From contig CAWFHK010000001.1 of NCBI GenBank assembly GCA_963815655.1, forward strand, positions 2,108,001 to 2,172,000: a stretch of 64,000 nt of DNA, in the 5' to 3' direction. Source of the stretch: JAWOLE01 sp963815655 (GTDB lineage: Bacteria > Acidobacteriota > Thermoanaerobaculia > UBA5066 > Gp7-AA6). Every line of letters begins with the position of its first letter. Position 1 is the first letter of the stretch. Below the pieces are notes generated by a model. That model was given only the letters and a program-made list of their open reading frames with translations, searched no databases and was not told the origin of the DNA. This document shows positions 17,728-27,000 of the stretch, in pieces. The translations under genes were made by a program, and so were the position numbers.

Positions 17728-17859
17728 AAGATCTTCGCTTCAGACCCGAGCGACGGCAAGGCGAACCTGATCAACAACGGCTGGAATGTGATGGTGCGTG
17801 ACGCGGAGACGCAAGGCCGACAAGTCACCGCCGTTAGTGTTTGCGCCGACGCTCGATAG
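17728..17859 (+). pseudogene. Orphan C-terminal fragment of a secreted protein
   Basis: The frame reads KIFASDPSDGKANLINNGWN then VMVRDAETQGRQVTAVSVCA DAR and a stop. A GW-N-V...T-VTA-VCA ending resembles the C-termini of a common family of secreted proteins with repeated VTA(Y/F)A(I/V)CA motifs. No start codon or signal peptide is attached and the frame upstream is unrelated, so only the tail survives. It abuts the truncated AAA ATPase gene. Confidence 0.35.
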
Positions 17860-17879
17860 CCATGAAGAGGCTTCGAAGT

Positions 17880-18569
17880 CCTTCAGGGTCTCGCGGCGCG
17901 CTTCTTCCGGGAAGACCCGCCCCGGGATGCGGAGCCGGTCGCCGGCGCCGCGGACGGGAACTCGACCACGTACCGGAGGCGGCGCAGGAAGGCGGTGTCG
18001 AGAGCTTCCTTGCGGCGATTCGTCGCGAGGATCGCGAGCCCGCTGTGCTGTTCCATTCGCTGCAGCAGGAAGTTGATCTCGATGCTGGCGTAGCGGTCGT
18101 GGCTGTCGCGCACGTCGGTGCGCTTCGCCAGGAGCGTATCGGCCTCGTCGAAGAAGAGAACCACCCCGCTTTGCTTGGCGGCGTCGAACACCCGGCTCAG
18201 GTTCTTTTCCGTCTCGCCGATGGACTTGCTCACCACGCTCCCGAGAGCGACGCGGTAGAGGTCGAGCCCGAGGTGAGCGGCCAGGATTTCGGCCGCCAGC
18301 GTCTTGCCCATGCCGCTCGGACCCGAGAAGAGCGCGGTGACCCCGCGCCCCCGGGCCGGCTTCGCGCCGGACTCCCGCTTCCGCGCCAGGGTGGCCAGCT
18401 CCCGCAGCTGCGCCCGCGTCTCCTCGCTCACGACGATGTCGTCCCATCCGTGAGAAGGAGTGATCCTCGTCGCGAGCTCGTCGAGCACGGAGCCGGTAGG
18501 CCGCTCGACGGGACGAGAACGGCGGCGTCGAGGATTCTCGCGCGTGGCACGGCGGCCCTTCACTTCCAT
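17880..18569 (-). pseudogene. AAA+ ATPase, frameshifted and C-terminally truncated
   Basis: From an ATG at 18569 the protein carries a near-complete AAA core: SGPSGMGKTLAAE (Walker A), VVLFFDEADTLLAKR (Walker B), ILATNRR (sensor 1) and TAFLRRLRYVVEFP (arginine finger region). After VVEFP the frame drifts into SAAPATGSASRGG and stops at 17883. The neighbouring frame supplies the expected DRLRI and GRVFPEEARRETLKDF, so about one base was lost or gained near 17940. Homology then ends near 17880 and the roughly 100-aa lid/C-terminal part is missing. Relatives of about 650-700 aa act as stand-alone AAA proteins. This copy is probably non-functional. Confidence 0.72.
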
Positions 18570-18619
18570 GGCTTCGAAAGAAAGAATACCGTAGCTGCAA
18601 AGAACGGCTTGGGCCAAGT

Positions 18620-18659
18620 TTATTTTGGGAGAATGGGGTTCCCGAGGGAGACTGACCCC
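18620..18659. repeat. Second solo RAYT-like end
   Basis: On the minus strand this reads TGGGGTCAGTCTCCCTCGGG followed by AACCCCATTCTCCC. The outer GGGGTCAGTCT matches the solo end at 6248 and resembles the RAYT element ends at 22345 and 23354. It sits about 50 bp upstream of the broken AAA gene. Confidence 0.35.
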
Positions 18660-18788
18660 ACACCTTTCCTCATCCGATGTCCGCTCCGGCGTTTCCGAAA
18701 CCTCGCCCGCTGCAGGACGGCCGGGATCCGGAATTCCGTGTAAGCTCCGGCGACTCGGCCCACGAGCCTTTCGGAAAGGAGATCTCGG

Positions 18789-19400
18789 ATGGCCCGTCGC
18801 AAATCTGACAGCGCCCGCAAATCGCAAGCCCGGCTCCTGCCGCTCACGGAGAAGACCCGCCTCCGGCCTCTCGCGCCCGCGGCGGTCCTGTCGACCGCCA
18901 GGCTCAAGTCCATCATCACCCGGCTCAGCCCGACGCCTCCCAACGTCTCCGCCCCCTTCGTGCTCTCGGCCAAGCACACGTACGAGGACCAGGCGACGGG
19001 AGCGTTCCTGGCCGCGTTGGGCCTCAACGAGATGAACGCCGGCTATCCTTTCATCGATTTCCCTTACGCCGCCGCGAACACCAATCAACAGCCTGGCATT
19101 CTGATCGTGAACCTCTTGAACAAGCCGCAGACGGGATACGCCTTGCAGTACAGGGTCTTCAACGACGGGTTCGGGCCCAATCCCGGCAAGTACCGCATCG
19201 ACGTTTACACCGACGACTACTTCACTCCGTCCCAGCAGTACGAGCTCACCATGCAGCCCGAGCACCAAACTTTTGGCTTCTACCTCCCGCCGACGGGCGG
19301 ATCCCTCCTGTGGTTGTCCCTCTACCTCTCCCCGGTCTGGTCCGCCGGCTCCGGCAAGTGGACCCTCTACGACATCACGGTCAACATGACCACCCTCTAG
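18789..19400 (+). CDS. Hypothetical protein
   Basis: 203 aa with AAAGGAG before the ATG. The first 40 residues are basic and disordered-looking (MARRKSDSARKSQARLLPLT). The remainder has aromatic, beta-rich character (YRIDVYTDDYFTPSQQYELT; LPPTGGSLLWLSLYLSPVW) and no Cys. There is no signal peptide or membrane helix. I do not recognise a family. It is followed by about 175 bp of non-coding DNA. Confidence 0.68.
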   Translation: MARRKSDSARKSQARLLPLTEKTRLRPLAPAAVLSTARLKSIITRLSPTPPNVSAPFVLSAKHTYEDQATGAFLAALGLNEMNAGYPFIDFPYAAANTNQQPGILIVNLLNKPQTGYALQYRVFNDGFGPNPGKYRIDVYTDDYFTPSQQYELTMQPEHQTFGFYLPPTGGSLLWLSLYLSPVWSAGSGKWTLYDITVNMTTL

Positions 19401-19576
19401 CGCTCCTTCGAGCGACCCGCCGCCCACCGCTTACGGGACAGGCGATTTAGAAACCACCCTAAAGTAGAGTTGAAGATATGGAGGCGGCGAAGCCCTTCAT
19501 CGAGACGGCGTATCGGCGAGCGCTGGTATTCGCTCCTAACGCCCTTCCCCGAATGTCGTCGAGCAAGATCCGCCGG

Positions 19577-20521
19577 TCACGCGGCGGTCGAGATGGCCCC
19601 CGGTTTCGTGTACACCTCGACAAAGCCCTGCCGCCAGCTCGGATAGCGCAGTGTCCAGCCGAGCTCCCGTTTTGCCTTCGCGTTGGACGCGCCGCGAGAC
19701 TCGGTCGCCATCATGACCACGGCTTCGCCGGCGAGCAGCCGCGCGAGCCAGGCGGGGACGTGGCGGGGCGGCCTCGCTCCGAGGGCGTCGGCGGCCACCG
19801 GCAGCCACTCACGCTCCGGGGCCGGCTCGTCATCGACGATGTTGTAGATGGCCGGCCCGTCGTGTTCCAGCGCGAGGACGGTCGCGGCGGCGGCGTCGTC
19901 CAGGTGGATGAACGAGGTGACGCCGGCGCCGTCGCCGACGATCGGGAACTGCCGCTTGCGTATCGGCTCGATCAGCCCGTCGTTGGGCGCGCCATAGAAG
20001 GTTCCGTACCGAAGAGCGATCCCGCCGGCGTCCGTGACGGCCCTTTCGACGTGTGCCATCGCGGCCACCGTCTCACGCATGGCCGGCACCGGCGCGGCGT
20101 CGAGCGGATCCTCCTCCGTCTTGACCGGCCCGCCCACGCGCGCGTACCGCGAGCTGGCGTAGCTCTGGGCCACGAACCGGCGCACTCCCGCCTCGCGCGC
20201 GGCGGCCAGCAGCGAGTCGGTGCCTTCGGTGCGAAGCCGGTTCGTCTGCGCGAAGCTACGATCGAAGTGCTTGAGGTCGCTCAGATCCGCCAGGGCAGTC
20301 GCCTCGTGGGCGATCGCGTCGGGTTTCGCGGCGGAAACGGCTCCCTTGACCGCCCGCGCGTCGAGAGCGTCGAGCACGACCGGCGCCGCGCCGAGAGCGC
20401 GCAGCCGTTCGAACTTGTCGGGCGAGCGGCAGGTGCCGGTCACCTCATGGCCGCGTTCGACCAGTTGAGGGACGAGCCGCGCACCGAGCGCGCCGCTCGC
20501 GCCAACGACAAAGATTCTCAC
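19577..20521 (-). CDS. NAD(P)-dependent epimerase/dehydratase family protein
   Basis: 314 aa starting at a GTG (VRIFVVGASGALGARLVPQL) preceded by GGAGG. GASGALG is the Rossmann dinucleotide-binding motif of extended/atypical SDRs; further features are FVAQSYASSRY (in place of the YxxxK region) and RYGTFYGAP. The catalytic YxxxK is not obvious, as in many atypical SDRs that act as NADP-dependent reductases or sensors. The substrate cannot be told. It is divergent with the methyltransferase gene at 20718. Confidence 0.8.
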   Translation of the reverse strand: MRIFVVGASGALGARLVPQLVERGHEVTGTCRSPDKFERLRALGAAPVVLDALDARAVKGAVSAAKPDAIAHEATALADLSDLKHFDRSFAQTNRLRTEGTDSLLAAAREAGVRRFVAQSYASSRYARVGGPVKTEEDPLDAAPVPAMRETVAAMAHVERAVTDAGGIALRYGTFYGAPNDGLIEPIRKRQFPIVGDGAGVTSFIHLDDAAAATVLALEHDGPAIYNIVDDEPAPEREWLPVAADALGARPPRHVPAWLARLLAGEAVVMMATESRGASNAKAKRELGWTLRYPSWRQGFVEVYTKPGAISTAA

Positions 20522-20717
20522 GTCGTCCTCCTTTCTCTTCGTGCTGCCGCCACGCGTTTCCTTCACGGAAGCAGGCAGCTGCCTTGCCGGACCTCCCATC
20601 GGGTCCAGCGTCGGCGACATGGTGAAAGTGTTTCAAGATGCGTGCCACGCGAAATCCCGCCGCCCGGCGGCAGCGGTCACGGGGAGGTGGTAAAACCAGT
20701 ACTGGGAGGCGACGAAG

Positions 20718-21377
20718 ATGCCGGAGCGACCGCGACCTCCTGCCGACGATCCCTTCCGTGGCCGGCACCCGACCAGCCACGAACGGATGACGGGACTGCC
20801 CTGGGATGCCTCGTACAAGGACGGCCCACCGCCCTGGGATATCGGTTACCCGCAGCCGGCGATAGTGCGCCTGGCCTCGGAAGGAGGATTCGCCGGAGCG
20901 GTGCTCGACGCGGGCTGCGGCACCGGCGAGAACGCTCTTCACGTCGCCTCGCTGGGATTCTCGGTCCTGGGCGTTGACGTGGTTGAAACGGCGCTCGCGA
21001 TCGCCCGGCGGAAGGCCGGCGACCGCGGCATCGAGGCTCAGTTCGAAGTGGCCGACGCCCTCCAGCTGCAGCGTTTGGGCCGCAGGTTCGATACGGTGAT
21101 GGACTGCGGCCTCCTCCACACCTTCGACAGCGAGGAGCGAACACGATACGTGCCAGGTCTGGCATCGTTGACCGAGCACGGTGGAACTCTGTATGTGTTG
21201 TGCTTCAGCAACGAGGGCCCCGACACCGGCCCGCACCCCGTCAGTCAGGAAGAGCTGAGAGACGCCTTCAACCCCGCCAATGGATGGCAAATCGCCGCCA
21301 TCCAACCTACCCGGGTCCACACGAGATTCCACGCCGCCGGCGCCCCAGCCTGGTTAGCGACAATCAAGCGAATCTAG
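20718..21377 (+). CDS. Class I SAM-dependent methyltransferase
   Basis: 219 aa. AVLDAGCGTGENALHVASLG is motif I for SAM binding; VLGVDVVETALAIARRKA holds the acidic residue after strand 2, and FDTVMDCGLLHTF is the motif IV region. The protein resembles the small TPMT/thiol-type methyltransferases (PWDIGYPQPAI near the N-terminus). Either the ATG at 20718 or one at 20787 (MTGLPWDASYKDG) is possible; conserved sequence starts only at the second. The methyl acceptor is unknown. Confidence 0.83.
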   Translation: MPERPRPPADDPFRGRHPTSHERMTGLPWDASYKDGPPPWDIGYPQPAIVRLASEGGFAGAVLDAGCGTGENALHVASLGFSVLGVDVVETALAIARRKAGDRGIEAQFEVADALQLQRLGRRFDTVMDCGLLHTFDSEERTRYVPGLASLTEHGGTLYVLCFSNEGPDTGPHPVSQEELRDAFNPANGWQIAAIQPTRVHTRFHAAGAPAWLATIKRI

Positions 21378-21475
21378 ACCCAGTGACCGGTGGGCCCTTT
21401 AATGCGACCGTGCCTCCCTCCTGATTGACGCCGACCGCCACTCTTCCGGACGCGCCCCCGCGCAACCACAGCTCG

Positions 21476-21874
21476 TCAGCGCGGCCCGACCGCGATGAAC
21501 TTGAAGCTGCGGTCGCCGCCGCCGGTTGACACCGTGAAGCCGACGTAGGTCTCGCTGGAGACCTCCGCCACGCCTCCGGAGCCGATCGGTTGGACGATCA
21601 CGGTGGGCATGTCGGTCGAAGCGAACGTGCCGGCGTCGTAGACGACCAGATAGGCGCCCGGCCCCTGATGAGTGACCGTAAATCCGCCGCCCGTGAAAAT
21701 GGCCCCGTCGAACCGGACAGCCCCTCGAACGAGCGCGAGCTCTTCGGTCGGCGAGGTCACATTGCGATGGGACCCTCCCGCCGGTCTCGCGGAAGCCATG
21801 GCCTGGAAGCAGAACATCATCGCCAGCCCCAGTCCCACCGCAAGCAGCAGTCTCGAAACACGTCTCCTGGTCAT
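21476..21874 (-). CDS. Small secreted hypothetical protein
   Basis: 132 aa from an ATG at 21874 preceded by AAAGGAGG. The signal peptide (VSRLLLAVGLGLAMMFCFQA MASA) is followed by a beta-rich mature domain with no Cys (GGFTVTHQGPGAYLVVYDAG, VGFTVSTGGGDRSFKFIAVG). Proteins of this size and pattern form an uncharacterised exported group in acidobacteria. No function can be assigned. Confidence 0.7.
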   Translation of the reverse strand: MTRRRVSRLLLAVGLGLAMMFCFQAMASARPAGGSHRNVTSPTEELALVRGAVRFDGAIFTGGGFTVTHQGPGAYLVVYDAGTFASTDMPTVIVQPIGSGGVAEVSSETYVGFTVSTGGGDRSFKFIAVGPR

Positions 21875-21983
21875 AGCGCCTCCTTTCAACTCTCTTCGTC
21901 CAGAGACTAGCACAGGGGGCGCCGGGGGTGAGGTGGGGTACAGCCGTGGTGAAGGGCACTGCTGGGATATGGGGTCAACCGTG

Positions 21984-22344
21984 GTGCGCCTGGGAGACCA
22001 GCATGACGTTGGGGTGAGAGTCCCCGACGAGAAAGGAGTAGCGAACCACTCGTACCCCGAGTCATGCGGCGAACCGAGAGGTTAAGCCGAAGCGTTGACA
22101 GGGGGTCCTGCGGGCCGGGTATGGGATCTCGAAAAGACCGCCTTGGGAGTGCCGGCGCCGTCCACGATCGGCGGAAGGCCACACCGAACGAGCCGGGAGT
22201 TGCGAGGCTCGTGAGGGCTCTCCGTGATCAGAGACCCGCGCACGCAGGCAAGCGTCATGTACGGGAACCGGGAGATCCCGCGTCTGTCTGCGGGTTTGGG
22301 TCCGCAGACCGCGACACGAAGCCCGAAGGGCATGGAAAGCAGAA
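21984..22344 (+). ncRNA. Possible group II intron-like RNA remnant (no maturase)
   Basis: The stretch starts GTGCGCC, like many bacterial group II introns, and has GGGGTGAGAGTCCCCGACGA, AAGCCGAAGCGTTGAC and GGGTATGGGATCTCGAAAAG, which look like domain I structural elements. No reverse transcriptase ORF follows, and I could not place domains V/VI. It ends where the RAYT element begins, so the 3' part may have been lost. Without folding or database comparison this remains tentative; it has no convincing protein-coding frame. Confidence 0.3.
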
Positions 22345-23354
22345 GGGGTCAGGCTTGAATATCGCATATTATTGCAGCTGCCATAGCAAGGCCTTCCCCG
22401 AGTTGAGTTCCCCGGCGCTCTGTACCATGTGATCGTCCGCGGCAATGAACGCAAGCCCGTCTTTCGCGACGACGCGGATCGAGAGCTCTACCTGGGACGG
22501 CTTGGCTATTACCGCGAACGGTTCGGATTCCGGCTGGTCGCATACTGCTTGATGACGAACCATGTCCATCTGGCAGTTGAGACCGGGGATGTCCCTCTCT
22601 CACGGATACTCAATGGGTTGCAGTCTTTCTACACGCAGGCCTTCAACCGTCGCCACCATCGGTCGGGCCATCTGTTTCAGGGAAGGTACAAGGCGTTTCT
22701 GGTCGACGCGGAACGGTACTTCCTCGCCCTGCTGAGGTACATCCACTGCAATCCCATGGAAGCCAGAATGACGGGGCGAGCGGAGGACTTCGTTTGGTCA
22801 AGCGATCGTTTCTACCGACGGGGCCGAGCGCCGGACTGGTTCGACCTGGACCGGGGCTATTACCTGATGGGTGCCCGGCGCGGGTCAGGGGCGCGACGAT
22901 ATCGCGAGCTGATGGGTGAGGAGGATCCGGAGCGATACGACGAGATTCGCAGCTTGCCCAGACGTTCAAAGGCGACGAGCACTTTGCTGCGGCAGCGATC
23001 TGGGTAATCGAGGTGCCGGAGCTCATTCGCCGCGGCCTTAGCGTTGAGCAGATTGCCGGCGCCGCGGCAGGCGACTTGGATCTCGACCTCGCGAGCCTGC
23101 GAACACCCAGCCGCCGCGCCGAGGCCTCCCACGCCCGTGCGCTGACCGCCTATCTCGGGAAGCTCTACGGCCCGATTCCTTACTCCCGCACGGCGGAGTT
23201 CTTCAACCGGGATGGCGCCACGATCGCCAGAGATGTCCTGGCTCTTGATCGATCACTTCGAGATTCCAAGAAGCACCGCAGCAAGATCGGCAACCTCGCA
23301 CGCAGCCTGCTCAGAGCCTCGCCAGCCTAATATGCGATCCGTAAGCCTGACCCC
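22345..23354 (+). mobile_element. RAYT-type element with terminal inverted repeats
   Basis: The left end reads GGGGTCAGGCTTGAATATCG then CATATTA (22345-22371). The right end, reverse complemented, reads GGGGTCAGGCTTACGGATCG then CATATTA (23354-23328). These 27-bp ends match at all but about four positions and enclose one transposase gene (now broken). The total length is about 1.0 kb. Confidence 0.8.
22383..23330 (+). pseudogene. REP-associated tyrosine transposase (RAYT), broken
   Basis: Two open segments make up one RAYT of the Y1/HUH superfamily. The first (from 22429) has FPGALYHVIVRGNERKPVFR, the HUH pair TNHVHLAV and the region with the nucleophilic Tyr (FNRRHHRSGHLFQGRYKAFL, then AERYFLALLRYIHCNP). 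The second (to 23330) is the C-terminal DnaA-like helix-turn-helix (YGPIPYSRTAEFFNRDGATI). A frame change near 22960 separates them. At the 5' end, an expected ATGGCAAGGCTTCCC start is ATAGCAAGGCCTTCC, so the start codon is mutated and a base is inserted. Confidence 0.8.
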
Positions 23355-23368
23355 ATGTCTTCCCGGGA

Positions 23369-23914
23369 TCACTTCTTCCGGGTGCCTGGATGGCCGGCGA
23401 GTTCTTCGCGCACGACCTGCCGGACGGCGTCCAGGGTGGACTGCCGGTGGATGTGCTCCAGCAGGACGTCGTTGATGATCGTCTGGTAGTTCCCGCCGCC
23501 GGCTTTGCCCACGAGATCTCGGAAGTAGTCAAGGACCACGTTGTCCAGGCGAATCGAGATCTTGGTCTTGCCGGGCTCCGGTTTGACGACCGGGCCCCGC
23601 TTGGCGTTCGAAAGGTCGATGTACCGGCGCTTCTCAGCCATTACCTTTTTCATACGCCTTTGGCGTTTGCCACCCTTCCAACAAGCGGAAATAACTCGGA
23701 CGACTTCGGGTTCGCGATACGTGTATACGACCACCAGCAGGTTTGCCTGATCGCTCAGGCCCAACGCCACAAATCGCTGCTCTTCCACCGAGGCTGGTTC
23801 CCCCCGAGTCAGGGCGAAGGGATCCTCCAGCGAGGTGGCCGCTTCCGAAAAAGTGATCCCATGATCGCGGATGTTGGCGGCCTCCTTCTCCGGGTCCCAC
23901 TCGAAGGACACCAC
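23369..23914 (-). CDS. BrnT toxin fused in frame to BrnA antitoxin
   Basis: One 181-aa frame starting at a GTG. Residues 1-90 are BrnT (VSFEWDPEKEAANIRDHGIT, FSEAATSLEDPFALT, RFVALGLS, VVVYTYREPEVVRVISA), an RNase-type toxin of RelE fold. Residues about 92-181 are BrnA (MAEKRRYIDLSNAKRGPVVK, KTKISIRLDNVVLDYFRDLV), with a ribbon-helix-helix DNA-binding region. BrnA keeps its own ATG at 23641. Just before it, another frame reads QTPKAYEKGNG then TGA, the normal end of BrnT. A frameshift after VISA therefore replaced the toxin's stop and joined the two proteins. Whether a fusion or only BrnA is made is unclear. Confidence 0.8.
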   Translation of the reverse strand: MVSFEWDPEKEAANIRDHGITFSEAATSLEDPFALTRGEPASVEEQRFVALGLSDQANLLVVVYTYREPEVVRVISACWKGGKRQRRMKKVMAEKRRYIDLSNAKRGPVVKPEPGKTKISIRLDNVVLDYFRDLVGKAGGGNYQTIINDVLLEHIHRQSTLDAVRQVVREELAGHPGTRKK

Positions 23915-23961
23915 GCCAGCGTATAGACATTTGTCCTCCGCGGCAAGAGCCTGGCAGGGCC

Positions 23962-24002
23962 CCCCCTCACTCCTGCCCTCTCCCGCCGGGAGAGGAAGAG
24001 GC
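23962..24002. repeat. Palindromic REP-like element, copy 1 (at the kgd stop codon)
   Basis: CCCTCACTCCTGCCCTCTCC then CGCCGGGAGAGGAAG. The core CCTCTCCCGCCGGGAGAGG is a hairpin. It supplies the last codons (SSPGGRGQE) and the stop of kgd. Confidence 0.8.
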
Positions 24003-27000
24003 ATCGCCGAAGGCTCCGTCGAGCAACCGCGCCAGCTCGGCCTTGTGGACGGTGGCGTTGCCAGTGGCGGGGCTGGCGCTCGCGGGCCGGCCGGCATAGC
24101 GGAGCGGGACGCCGGAGGGAAGGAGTGAAGCCAGGCGGGGGTGGATGGAGGTCCAGCCGCCCATGTTCTGCGCTTCTTCCTGGACCCAGACGATCTCGCG
24201 GAGTTTGGAATATTCAGTGAGGACGGCGCGGAGGGCGTCGGCGGGGAAGGGGTAGAACTGCTCGAGACGGAGGAGAGCGACGTTCGCGGTCTTGCGCTCC
24301 TCGCGGGCGTGGTAGAGATCGTAGAAAACTTTGCCGGCGGAGAGCGTCACGCGCTCAATTGCGCGCTTGTCGGGGACTTCGCTGTCGTCGAGGACGGGGT
24401 GGAAGACGCCGGTTGCGAGGTCGTCGAGGGGGCTGAAAGATGCCGCGAAGCGGAGGAGGCTCTTGGGGGTGAAAAGGATCAGGGGCTTCGCCGCTCTTGC
24501 TCGGAGTTGGCGGCGGAGGACGTGGAAGTATTGTGACGGGGTTGTCACGTTGCAGACTCGGAGGTTTTCGTCGGCGCAGAGTTGGAGGTAGCGCTCGATT
24601 CTGGCGCTGGAGTGTTCGGGGCCCTGGCCTTCGTAGCCGTGGGGGAGGAAGAGGGTTAAGCGAGAAGTCTCGCGCCATTTATCCTCGGCCGTAGTTACGA
24701 ATTGGTCGAGGATTACCTGGGCGCCGTTGGCGAAGTCGCCGTATTGGGCTTCCCAGATCACCAATGCCTCCGGGGTTTCTACGCTGTAGCCGTATTCGAA
24801 GCCGAGGACGCCGGCCTCGGACAAAGGGCTGTCGTAGATCTGGAAGGTGGCGGCGGGATGCCCCTCACCCCTGCCCTCTCCCGCCGGGAGAGGGGGAATT
24901 GCGCCGCACTCGCCCAGGGTGCAGAGGGGGGTCCAGGTCTCCCCTGTCTTTGTGTCGTGGAAGACTACGTGGCGCTGGCTGAAGGTTCCTCTGGCGCTGT
25001 CCTGGCCGGACATTCGGATTGAAGAGCCCTCCAGGAGGAGAGAGCCGAAGGCTAGCGCTTCTGCCGTGGCCCAGTCGATCGGGGTGGCGCCTTCGGTCAT
25101 CCTGGCGCGTCTGGCTAGTTGCTGGACCATCTTGGGGTTCAGGTTGAAGCCCTGAGGGACTGTGGTCAGGACTCGGCCGATTTGCGCCAATGTCTCGCGG
25201 GGGACTCCGGTCGTGACTTCTTCGACTTTTCCGGACTCGCCGGGGTGCTCGGCGGTCGGCGGGCCGGCTTGTTGGCCTTTGGCTTTCGCGGCGGAGAGGG
25301 ATTCTTCGTAGAAGGCGTGCCGGCGGTCTTCCAGTTGCTGGACGTCGGAGTCGGACAGGACGCCGTCCTTCACCAGGCGCTTCGCGTAGAGGGCTCGGAC
25401 TCCCGGGTGGTCCTGGATCCGTTTGTACATCAGGGGCTGCGTGTAGGTGGGTTCGTCGCCTTCGTTGTGGCCGTGGCGGCGGAAGCCGATCAGGTCAATC
25501 ACCACGTCCTTGTGGAACTCGTTGCGGTAGTCGAGGGCGATCTGCAGGACGCGGTAGGCGGCCTCGGGGTCGTCGGCGTTGACGTGGAAGATGGGAACCT
25601 GGACGATCTTGGCGACGTCGGTCGAATAGAGAGACGAGCGGCCGGCGGCGGGGTCGGTCGTGAAGCCGATCTGGTTGTTGATGACGATGTGGATCGTGCC
25701 GCCGGTGCGGTAGCCGATGAGCTGCGAGAGGTTGAAGACTTCGGCGACCATGCCCTGGCCGGCGAACGCGGCGTCGCCGTGGAGGATCACCGGGAGGACC
25801 TTGCCCCACGACTCGGCGCGCGGCAGGCGCGTCGCGTCCTGCTTGGCTCGCGCGCGTCCCTCGACGACCGGGTCCACGGCCTCGAGGTGCGAGGGGTTGG
25901 ACGGCACGGTGATGGCGATCTCGCGGCCGCTCTGCGTCGAGCGCTTCGCGCGAGCGCCCTGGTGGTACTTGACGTCTCCCTCGTCGGCGGGGAAATCCGG
26001 ATGGACGGTCCCCTCGAAGGCGGCGAACAGGCGCTCAGTCGAGTTGCCGACGACGTTGGCGAGGATGTTCAAGCGGCCGCGGTGCGTCACGCCCATGGTG
26101 ATTTCGTCGGTGCCGCGCGAGGCCGCGCCTTCGACGAGCTGGTCGAGGACGGCGATCGCGGTCTCGCAGCCTTCGATCGAGTAGCGGCGCTGGCCGAGGA
26201 AGCGCGTGCCGAGGAACTTCTCGAAGGACTCGGCGGCGACGAGCTTGCCGAGGATCGCCTTGCGCAGGTCCTGCGGGAGGGGCTCGGCCTGCGCGGCCGC
26301 CGCGATGTGCTTGCGGATCCAGTATTTCTCGTCGGGGCTCGAGATGTGGCGGTACTCGGTGCCGATCTTGCCGCAATAGACGCGGCGCATCACGCCGACG
26401 ATTTCGCGCAGCGGCATGTGGTCGCCGCCGGCGAGGCCGCCGGACCAGAACGTGCGGTCGAGGTCCCAGATCGTCAGGCCGTAGGTGTCGAGGTCGAGCT
26501 CCGGGTGGCGCGGCACGGCCATGAGGCCGAGCGGATCGATGTCGGCGATCAGGTGCCCGCGCACGCGGTAGGCGTTGATCAGCTCGAGCACCCGGGCCTG
26601 TTTCTCGATCTCGCCGGTGCGGGCGTCGCCGGAGACGGCTGGGTTCCGGTCCACGGCCCAGTGGAGCGGGTGGTGGGCGAGGCCGAGGTCCGCGAAGGCC
26701 TTGTCGTAGAAGTCGTGCTGGCCCAGAAGCAGCTCCTCGATGCGGCCGAGGAACGCGCCCGACTCCGCGCCCTGGATGATGCGGTGGTCGTAGGTCGAGG
26801 TGAAAGTGACGACCTTGCTGATCGCGAGCTGCGAGATCGCCTGCGGCGCCATCGCGCGGAACTCGCCGGGGTACTCCATGGCGCCGGTCGCGACGATGAG
26901 GCCCTGGCCGGGCATCAGGCGCGGGACGGAGGCGGTCGTGCCGAGCGTGCCGGGGTTCGTGAGCGAGACGGTCGTCCCCTCGAACTCGGAGACCTGGAGC

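Noticed and set aside
23971..24000. REP-like palindrome as the kgd terminator
   Set aside because: No T-run follows and the same palindrome occurs inside coding sequence elsewhere, so it is better read as a dispersed repeat.
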